A stretch of DNA of 28,439 nucleotides from the NCBI GenBank assembly GCA_034437455.1, contig DAOTUB010000128.1:1-28439 (forward strand). The letters run 5' to 3'. Origin of the DNA: DAOTUB01 sp034437455 (GTDB lineage Bacteria > Chloroflexota > Anaerolineae > B4-G1). The position numbers and the translations under genes are program-made. The notes beneath the pieces were generated by a model. That model saw nothing but the letters and a program-made list of their open reading frames with translations, searched no databases and was not told the origin of the DNA. This document shows positions 23,478-28,439 of the stretch, piece after piece. Each line of letters begins with the position of its first letter. The first letter of the stretch is position 1.

Positions 23478-23557
23478 GGATCAAAAAGTACTTGAGAGTG
23501 GTATCCGAAACATCTGTAAAGAGCAGTCGTTGACGTCCATTGTATTACAGGATGCTT

Positions 23558-24292
23558 CTACCCAGAAACTAGGCCAAAACGGCGCTCGCGCTGGTTGTAA
23601 TCTTTTAATGCTTTGTAGAGTTCGTCCTTGTCAAAGTCGGGCCATAGGGCAGAGGTTACATAGATCTCGGCATAAGCCCCTTGCCAGATGAGAAAGTTGC
23701 TGACACGCATCTCCCCGCTGGTGCGAATGATCAGGTCGGGATCGGGTAATTCAGCCATGTACAGATAGCGACTGACGAGTTGCTCGTCTATTTGTTCAGC
23801 AGGCACGCCGTCGGCGATGATGTGACGTATGGCGTCCACCAGTTCGGCCCGCCCACCATAGTTGAAAGCCACGTTGAGGATCAAGCGCCGGTTGTTCTTG
23901 GTCAGCTCGATGGCGTCTCGAACCTTTTGCTGTAATTCTGGAGAAATGCGTTCCAGCCGACCGATGTGGCGCAGTTGGACGCCCTCCTGGTGCAGTTTGT
24001 GTAATTCCCGGTCGAGCATCATCTCCAGGATAGATAGCAGACCGCGCACTTCTTCCTCCGGACGGCCCCAGTTTTCGGTCGAGAAGGCATAGATGGTCAG
24101 AATGGGGATGCCAAACTCGACCGCCGTTCGCAACACGCGTCGTAGCGTCTCTGTCCCGGCCCGGTGCCCGGCCAACCGGGGCAACCCTCGCGCTCGGGCC
24201 CAGCGGCCATTGCCATCCATGATGATGCCGACGTGCCGGGGCACGTGCTCTAGGGGGGGATATTTTGGGGCGTCCTGTGATTTAGCGGACAT
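23558..24292 (-). CDS. uppS: Isoprenyl transferase (undecaprenyl diphosphate synthase)
   Basis: cis-Prenyltransferase that builds the C55 lipid carrier for cell wall synthesis. The catalytic region IIMDGNGRWARARG (Asp26) is intact, as are AFSTENWGRP (69-78) and the C-terminal IIRTSGEMRVSNFLIWQ with AYAEIYVT. At 244 residues the length is normal. The ATG at 24292 has no strong ribosome site and probably relies on coupling to frr, whose stop is 27 bases upstream. Confidence 0.95.
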   Translation of the reverse strand: MSAKSQDAPKYPPLEHVPRHVGIIMDGNGRWARARGLPRLAGHRAGTETLRRVLRTAVEFGIPILTIYAFSTENWGRPEEEVRGLLSILEMMLDRELHKLHQEGVQLRHIGRLERISPELQQKVRDAIELTKNNRRLILNVAFNYGGRAELVDAIRHIIADGVPAEQIDEQLVSRYLYMAELPDPDLIIRTSGEMRVSNFLIWQGAYAEIYVTSALWPDFDKDELYKALKDYNQRERRFGLVSG

Positions 24293-24319
24293 GATGATAG
24301 ATTGTCCGGGAGGCGTGCG

Positions 24320-24877
24320 TTAGCTTTCCAAGATCTCCTGCTGTTTGCGGTTGCTGAGTTTGTCCACCTGCTCAGTGTACCGATCGATCAGATCCTGTAG
24401 ATCGTCTTTGCCGCTGTAGAAAGCGTCTTCGGAGATGAATTTCTCTTTTTCAAATTCGCGCAGATCATCCAGCGCATCGCGGCGGATGTTTCGCAGGGCC
24501 ACTTTTCCATCCTCGGCGCGCTGGCGAACCATCTTGGCCAATTGTTCCCGTCGCTCTTCCGTCAGACGTGGAATGGGCAAGCGGATGATCCTGCCGTCGT
24601 TAGAGGGAGTGAGACCCACGTCAGACTTGAGGATGGCCCGTTCAATGTCTTCCAATGACGATGGATCGTAGGGCCGGACGGCAAGCAGGTTCGGTTCGGG
24701 AGCGGATATAACGGCCAACTGATTGAGGGGGGCCGGTGTGCCATAGTATTCCACCATCACCCGTTCTAACAGCGCCGGAGAAGCGCGCCCGGTGCGGATC
24801 GTGCGGAGATCGGACTCGAGCGCCTTGATGGCTCCCTGCATACGTTCTTTGGTCTCGTCGAGTAGTTCTTTAATCAT
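24320..24877 (-). CDS. frr: Ribosome recycling factor
   Basis: Splits post-termination ribosomes together with EF-G. The 185-residue length and the two-domain pattern fit: LRTIRTGRASPALLERVMVEYYG (about 25-47), the beta-rich middle with LAVISAPEPNLLAVRPYDPS, and RLPIPRLTEERREQLAK. The C-terminal helix ends RKQQEILES. Located between pyrH and uppS in the usual order. Confidence 0.96.
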   Translation of the reverse strand: MIKELLDETKERMQGAIKALESDLRTIRTGRASPALLERVMVEYYGTPAPLNQLAVISAPEPNLLAVRPYDPSSLEDIERAILKSDVGLTPSNDGRIIRLPIPRLTEERREQLAKMVRQRAEDGKVALRNIRRDALDDLREFEKEKFISEDAFYSGKDDLQDLIDRYTEQVDKLSNRKQQEILES

Positions 24878-24896
24878 AGTCTAAAGATGGTGATGG

Positions 24897-25613
24897 TTAG
24901 CGAGAGATCAATGTGCCGATGGGTTCTCCCAGCACGGCCTGTTCCAGACTGTGAGGTTGCCACATATTGAGCACCATGATGGGTAAATCATTTTCCATAC
25001 ACAGCGAGATCGCCGTGGCGTCCATCACGCCCACCCGCATCTCGAGCGCGTCCATGTAGGCCAGTTGCTCAAAACGCTCGGCATCGGGGTTTTCGTGCGG
25101 GTCCTCGGTGTACACGCCATCTACCTTTGTGGCTTTGATCAACAAGTCTGCGTCAATCTCCATAGCTCGAAGCGCCGCGGCGGTGTCGGTGGTGAAGAAG
25201 GGGTTGCCCGTGCCTCCCCCGATGATGACGATGCGCCCTTTTTCCAGGTGGCGAATGGCCCGCAGCCGGATGTAAGGTTCGGCGATCGTACGCATTTCGA
25301 TAGCGGTCTGCACGCGGGTGGTGCTTCCCACCCGTTCGAGCGCGTCGGCCAGGGCGAGGGCGTTCAACACCGTCGCCAGCATTCCCATGTGGTCTGCTGT
25401 GGTCCGTTCCATTCCATGCTCGAGGCCGTCTCGACCGCGCCAGATGTTTCCTGCGCCCAGGACGATGGCGATCTCTGTCTCCAGGTTGTGCACGGCCTGG
25501 ACTTTGGCGGCGACCTCGTCTGCCATGTGTGGGCTGATGCCGAAACCACTCTGGCTGGCCAGTGATTCCCCGCCTAGTTTGAGCAAGACCCGTTTATATT
25601 TTGCGACGGCCAT
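24897..25613 (-). CDS. pyrH: Uridylate kinase
   Basis: Phosphorylates UMP to UDP with ATP. The amino acid kinase fold is shown by RVLLKLGGESL near the start, VLGAGNIWRG (about 54-63), GRIVIIGGGTGNPFFTTD and ATKVDGVYTEDP. The start at 25613 (MAVAKYKRV) gives 238 residues, the family length; an in-frame extension upstream overlaps tsf and shows no conservation. The gap to the tsf stop is 19 bases. Allosteric control by GTP and UTP is usual for the family. Confidence 0.96.
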   Translation of the reverse strand: MAVAKYKRVLLKLGGESLASQSGFGISPHMADEVAAKVQAVHNLETEIAIVLGAGNIWRGRDGLEHGMERTTADHMGMLATVLNALALADALERVGSTTRVQTAIEMRTIAEPYIRLRAIRHLEKGRIVIIGGGTGNPFFTTDTAAALRAMEIDADLLIKATKVDGVYTEDPHENPDAERFEQLAYMDALEMRVGVMDATAISLCMENDLPIMVLNMWQPHSLEQAVLGEPIGTLISR

Positions 25614-25632
25614 ATTGAGATTTTGGATCGAG

Positions 25633-26244
25633 TTACCCTGACTCTTCGCCCAATTCGTAGCGCGCGAAACGGCGCAGCACGATATTTTCGCCGAGTTTGG
25701 CGATGGCATCGGTGATCAGATCGTGTATGGTCTTGTCCTCGTCCTTGACGAAGGGCTGCTCCATGATGCTGACCTGCTGGCAGAATTTCTCCATCTGTCC
25801 CTCGACGATGCGATCCACGATGTGCTCGGGCTTGCCCTGCTCCAGCGCCTCGGCGCGATGTGCGGCTCGTTCGCGCTCGAGTTCTTCTTCCGGGATGTCT
25901 TTGCGGGTGAGATAGCGTGGAGCGGCGAAGGCGATGTGCAGTGCCAATTCGTGGGCCAGATTCTTGAAATCGTCTGTGCCAGCCACAAAGTCCGTCTCGC
26001 AGTTCAGTTCCAACAATACGCCGATGCGGTTGCCATACAGGTCGCCGTGGATATAGGCCTCCACACAGCCATTGGTGGCCTCGCGTTCTCCACGTTCGGC
26101 GGCTTCGACCAATCCTTTTTCGCGCAGTTCGGCGGCGGCGGCCTCTAAATCGCCGCCGGCATTCTCCAATGCTTTGCGGCAATCCAACACACCTGCGCCA
26201 GTTTCCTGCCGCAGTTCTTTGACCATTGAAACCGTGATTTCCAA
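25633..26244 (-). CDS. tsf: Translation elongation factor Ts
   Basis: Guanine nucleotide exchange factor for EF-Tu. The N-terminal ELRQETGAGVLDCRKAL motif (UBA-like domain) and the core LLELNCETDFVAGTDDF are present. The TTG at 26244 is chosen because AAGGAG lies 8 bases upstream; the longer frame overlaps rpsB. The result is 203 residues, the short Thermus/Chloroflexota-type EF-Ts with one rather than two core subdomains. It follows rpsB after 16 bases. Confidence 0.95.
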   Translation of the reverse strand: MEITVSMVKELRQETGAGVLDCRKALENAGGDLEAAAAELREKGLVEAAERGEREATNGCVEAYIHGDLYGNRIGVLLELNCETDFVAGTDDFKNLAHELALHIAFAAPRYLTRKDIPEEELERERAAHRAEALEQGKPEHIVDRIVEGQMEKFCQQVSIMEQPFVKDEDKTIHDLITDAIAKLGENIVLRRFARYELGEESG

Positions 26245-26260
26245 CGTTTGTTCTCCTTGT

Positions 26261-27151
26261 TCAGTCCGTTTCAGTATCGTCCGTCTCTGCGCTCTCTGTC
26301 TCGACAGTCTCGTCGGACTCTTCAATCTCTACAGGAGGCTTCTGGGGTTCTTCTTTTCCCTTGAGCGACAGCTCCTTCAAGCGGGCTAACGTAGCAGCAC
26401 TGAGATACTTTTCATCTTCTTCCAGGTCGAATTCCTCGATATCGAGCATCTCTTCTTCATAGATCTTTTGCTGCGCGGTCCCTTCTAGCACAGCGTCGGT
26501 TATTTTGGCGGTAATCAGTCGGATCGCCCGGATCGCATCGTCGTTGGCCGGGATGACATAGTCAATGGGATCTGGATTGCAGTTCGTATCTGCCATGGCG
26601 ATGATGGGAATGCCCAATTTGTCGGCTTCTGATACAGCGGTGGCCTCTCGTTGTATGTCCACGACAAAGAGCATGGCCGGGAGATCGCGCATCTCCTTGA
26701 TGCCCCCCAATCGCTTGTTGAGTTTTTCGATCTCGCGTTGTTTATCCAGCGCCTCCTTTTTCGGCAAGAGGGCAAAGTCGCCTCGTTCGCGGCGGGCTTC
26801 CAATCCGTGCAAATAGTCAATGCGTTGCCGGATAGTCTTCCAGTTGGTCAGGGTGCCGCCCAACCAACGCAGGTTGACGTAAGGCATTCCGCAGCGTTCC
26901 GCCTCTTGGGCGATGGTGGCCTGGGCCTGACGCTTGGTGCCCACGAAAAGCACGGCTCCTCCGGCAGCGGTGGTGTCTTGAACGAGTTCACAAGCCTCTG
27001 TGAGCGCGGCGATGGTTTGCTGCAGATCGATGATGTGCACCCCTTTGCGCTCGGTAAAGATATAGGGCGCCATCTTTGGGTGCCAACGCCGGGTACGATG
27101 TCCAAAGTGCACTCCCGTTTCCAGGAGTGCTTTCATGGAAATTACAGCCAT
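26261..27151 (-). CDS. rpsB: 30S ribosomal protein S2, with acidic C-terminal tail
   Basis: Structural protein of the small ribosomal subunit. The start MKALLETGVHFGHRTRRWHP, then ERKGVHIIDLQQT and the IRAIRLIT region are typical. At 296 residues it exceeds the usual 230-250; the extra ~55 residues form a strongly acidic tail rich in Glu, Asp and Thr after LKGKEEPQKPP. The ATG at 27151 has AGGAGG. It heads the rpsB-tsf-pyrH-frr-uppS-cdsA operon and is preceded by a structured leader and promoter. Confidence 0.96.
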   Translation of the reverse strand: MAVISMKALLETGVHFGHRTRRWHPKMAPYIFTERKGVHIIDLQQTIAALTEACELVQDTTAAGGAVLFVGTKRQAQATIAQEAERCGMPYVNLRWLGGTLTNWKTIRQRIDYLHGLEARRERGDFALLPKKEALDKQREIEKLNKRLGGIKEMRDLPAMLFVVDIQREATAVSEADKLGIPIIAMADTNCNPDPIDYVIPANDDAIRAIRLITAKITDAVLEGTAQQKIYEEEMLDIEEFDLEEDEKYLSAATLARLKELSLKGKEEPQKPPVEIEESDETVETESAETDDTETD

Positions 27152-27183
27152 AGGGGGAACCTCCTCTAATTGTTTTTATCCTC

Positions 27184-27251
27184 CGCCTTCGTCATCCCTT
27201 GAGAGACCCGGATGGCTGATATCCGGGCACACTCTCGTTAGTCAGAAGGCG
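27184..27251 (-). promoter_or_regulatory. Structured leader of rpsB mRNA, candidate S2 autoregulatory RNA
   Basis: In the minus-strand transcript, CGCCTTC/GAAGGCG arms (27184-27190 with 27245-27251) enclose a second hairpin in which GAGAG pairs with CTCTC (27201-27205 with 27232-27236) and CCCGGAT pairs with ATCCGGG (27207-27213 with 27221-27227), closed by a seven-base loop. It lies about 30 bases before rpsB and within the leader of the predicted promoter. Autogenous S2 leaders upstream of rpsB-tsf are known in other bacteria; I infer the same role here. Confidence 0.6.
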
Positions 27252-27275
27252 TGTGTGTTGATTCAAACTTACTGA

Positions 27276-27303
27276 ATTGTACCATAAACCAAGATTTCGA
27301 CAA
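27276..27303 (-). promoter_or_regulatory. Sigma70-type promoter of the rpsB operon
   Basis: On the minus strand TTGTCG (27298-27303), a 16-base spacer and TACAAT (27276-27281). Initiation near 27269 would place the structured leader inside the transcript. A near-copy of the ATTTCGACAA segment that carries the -35 box lies about 22 bases upstream. Confidence 0.55.
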
Positions 27304-27371
27304 GCTCAATCCAAGGATTTCGACAAAGCTCGACTCGGCGGCTCTATCTGAGAGCTTGTATTCTGGCGTGT

Positions 27372-28046
27372 CTATTTTTCTTCTTTGGGTGGGTCAAAAC
27401 GGTAGCCTGCCCGGCGAACTGTGTGTAGGTAGACCGGATCTTTGGTATCCTTTTCGATAGCCTTGCGCACCCAGTGGATGTGGACGTCGAGCGTGCGGGT
27501 GTCTTCTGTAAAGTCCGTCTTCCAAACCCGTTTCATCAAATAGCCCCGCGATAAAATCTTGCCTGGGTTGCGCATAAAGATTTCGAGGAGGTGGGCTTGT
27601 TGGGGCGTGAGGTGGCTTTCACGGTCATCCCGGAGGACTGAGCGCCGCTTGATGTTAAAGATCAAGTCACCTGCTCGTAACACCTCGCTATCAGGAGCAG
27701 GTAGCAGCCACGATACCCGGTTGAGCAGTTTTTGGGCGGAAAAGGGGTATTGTAGATGCGCGCGCGCGCCCGCGTCGTGATTGGCCTCTTTGTCTTCTGC
27801 AAAAAGTAGCAGCACCGGAATGTCGACCTCCGAGTCCTGCAAGGTTTTGCAGAAACGACGACAACTAAAGCGAAGTGAGGGGGAATCCAATATGATCACA
27901 GCCGGGGAAATCTCGTCTACTTGGGCCAGAGCATCTCTACGAGTGCGGGCTGTGGCGATCTTGTACTCCTCGGTGAGAATGGGAGCCAACTGTTCTGCTT
28001 CACGTTTTCTACCTTCGACGAGTAAGATCGTGTACCCGGATGCCAC
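27372..28046 (-). CDS. OmpR-like winged-helix regulator with atypical receiver
   Basis: DNA-binding regulator of about 224 residues. Residues 5-110 form a receiver-like domain and 125-218 an OmpR/PhoB winged helix (SHLTPQQAHLLEIFMRNPGK, then DVHIHWVRKAIE and VRRAGYRF). The receiver is odd: Asp54 is in place (IILDSP), but the acidic pair near the start is reduced to Glu11-Gly12 and the conserved Lys before Pro is Tyr100 (QYPFS). Phosphorylation may be lost or altered. I favour the GTG at 28046 (AGGGG 9 bases ahead); an in-frame GTG at 28157 would add 37 basic, non-conserved residues and overlap the structured leader. No kinase is adjacent. Confidence 0.85.
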   Translation of the reverse strand: MASGYTILLVEGRKREAEQLAPILTEEYKIATARTRRDALAQVDEISPAVIILDSPSLRFSCRRFCKTLQDSEVDIPVLLLFAEDKEANHDAGARAHLQYPFSAQKLLNRVSWLLPAPDSEVLRAGDLIFNIKRRSVLRDDRESHLTPQQAHLLEIFMRNPGKILSRGYLMKRVWKTDFTEDTRTLDVHIHWVRKAIEKDTKDPVYLHTVRRAGYRFDPPKEEK

Positions 28047-28075
28047 AGACTGGATCCCCTTTTTCGCTTGCGTCG

Positions 28076-28164
28076 ATTTTCGATGCGAGACGATACGTGG
28101 GGTAGACCTTCTAGCCTGCTCATGCGGCAGGCCGGAAAGTCCGCCCCACTTTCGCACCGAAAAT
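28076..28164 (-). ncRNA. Rod-like structured 5' leader of the regulator gene, unassigned
   Basis: In the minus-strand RNA four helices stack: P1 13 bp (28152-28164 with 28076-28088), P2 6 bp (28144-28149 with 28097-28102), P3 7 bp (28135-28141 with 28105-28111) and P4 7 bp (28127-28133 with 28113-28119) capped by a 7-base loop. P2/P3 are separated by a 2x2 loop and P3/P4 by a single mismatch; between P1 and P2 lies an asymmetric 2/8-base loop. Three G-U pairs occur, and all would be A-C mismatches in the other strand. The RNA starts about 18 bases after the predicted start site and ends 30 bases before GTG 28046. I match it to no riboswitch class I know. Confidence 0.6.
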
Positions 28165-28188
28165 TATGCCGTTTTCTGAATGAATCGC

Positions 28189-28217
28189 ATTATACTTCAT
28201 CCCGCCGCTGAGTGCAA
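28189..28217 (-). promoter_or_regulatory. Sigma70-type promoter of the regulator gene
   Basis: On the minus strand TTGCAC (28212-28217), a 17-base spacer and a perfect TATAAT (28189-28194). Initiation near 28182. Confidence 0.8.
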
Positions 28218-28439
28218 ATTGAAGAGACTAATATCTCGCCAGCAAGTTGAAGGTCGAATGCTGGCGTCTATGTTTTCTCGATGCAGGCGGTGACGAGGTG
28301 GGTAGATTATACTAGCAGGCTGTCGGAGAGGGTTTGTTTTTGGCAGGAAACGTCCCTTCAGGCGCAGTTTTTTGGCCTACATTGAGGCTTCATGCCCCAT
28401 TTTTGCCTCGAAAACGTCGAGATTTAGGGGCAGCCTTTC
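28218..28439. other. Contig-end region without a recognisable gene
   Basis: No reading frame with family resemblance and no RNA gene was seen in these ~220 bases. AGCAGGCTGTCGG near 28316 and GGGGCAGCCT near 28428 share a short inverted AGGCTG/CAGCCT. Assemblies often break in repeats, so this may be the edge of an insertion sequence, but the evidence is thin. Confidence 0.35.

Noticed and set aside
27293..27335. Tandem copies of ATTTCGACAA(A)GCTC near the rpsB promoter
   Set aside because: Two imperfect copies only; too little to call an operator.
28047..28157. 37-residue N-terminal extension of the OmpR-like regulator from GTG 28157
   Set aside because: No ribosome site, composition unlike a receiver N-terminus, and it overlaps a strongly base-paired leader; still possible, so noted in the entry.
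28310..28439. Insertion sequence end or transposase fragment
   Set aside because: Only a 6-base inverted match and no transposase reading frame; kept as a low-confidence note.

Overview
The window looks like a chromosomal contig end from a Chloroflexota bacterium, probably Anaerolineae-like. That placement is inferred from gene content and style, not from a search. The supporting signs are an archaeal-type S-adenosylmethionine synthetase behind a SAM-I riboswitch, a class D/E-like sortase, a GAF-containing NarL-family sensor kinase, a TIGR04076 protein, a short EF-Ts, many TTG/GTG starts with good Shine-Dalgarno sequences, and short GC-rich palindromes between genes. The first 20 bases are pure G and look like a read or assembly artefact. 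Base composition is fairly GC-rich and even. There is no rRNA, CRISPR array, phage or complete insertion sequence.

Layout. Positions 30-1142 (+) hold a sortase and a small membrane protein. Positions 1155-3726 (-) hold a NarL-type sensor histidine kinase followed by a polytopic membrane protein. Positions 3892-3965 (-) are tRNA-Val(CAC), with a sigma70-like promoter back-to-back with the promoter of a SAM-I riboswitch (4065-4183, +), its terminator, and the SAM synthetase gene. Positions 5511-16521 (+) appear to be one long bioenergetic operon: a promoter, then nuoA-H-J-K-L-M, a DUF4160/DUF2442 pair, nuoN, atpI/Z, atpB, atpE and a fused atpF-delta gene, ending in a hairpin. Next come a TIGR04076 gene (-), a MurE-type ligase and an alpha/beta hydrolase (+). 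Positions 19515-22382 (-) hold CBS protein, fbp and rho. Positions 22665-27151 (-) hold the classical rpsB-tsf-pyrH-frr-uppS-cdsA order, preceded by a structured leader. Positions 27372-28217 (-) hold an OmpR-like regulator with an atypical receiver, a long structured 5' leader and a clear promoter. The last ~220 bases have no recognisable gene.

How the genes fit together. The central operon encodes only membrane subunits: the seven hydrophobic complex I subunits (A, H, J, K, L, M, N) and the Fo part of ATP synthase (a, c, b plus a delta C-terminal domain, and AtpI/Z). None of the peripheral-arm genes (nuoB, C, D, E, F, G, I) and none of the F1 head genes (alpha, beta, gamma, epsilon) are here. 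The seven Nuo subunits are the set mitochondria keep in their own DNA.

Strongest leads. (1) The membrane-only nuo/atp operon. (2) An ATP synthase b subunit fused to only the C-terminal domain of delta. (3) A ~33-bp rod-like RNA in the leader of the OmpR-like regulator, in which all three G-U wobbles exist only in the transcribed strand. (4) A SAM-I riboswitch controlling an archaeal-type SAM synthetase. (5) Three exact-length 26-residue repeats in the NuoL C-terminal arm.
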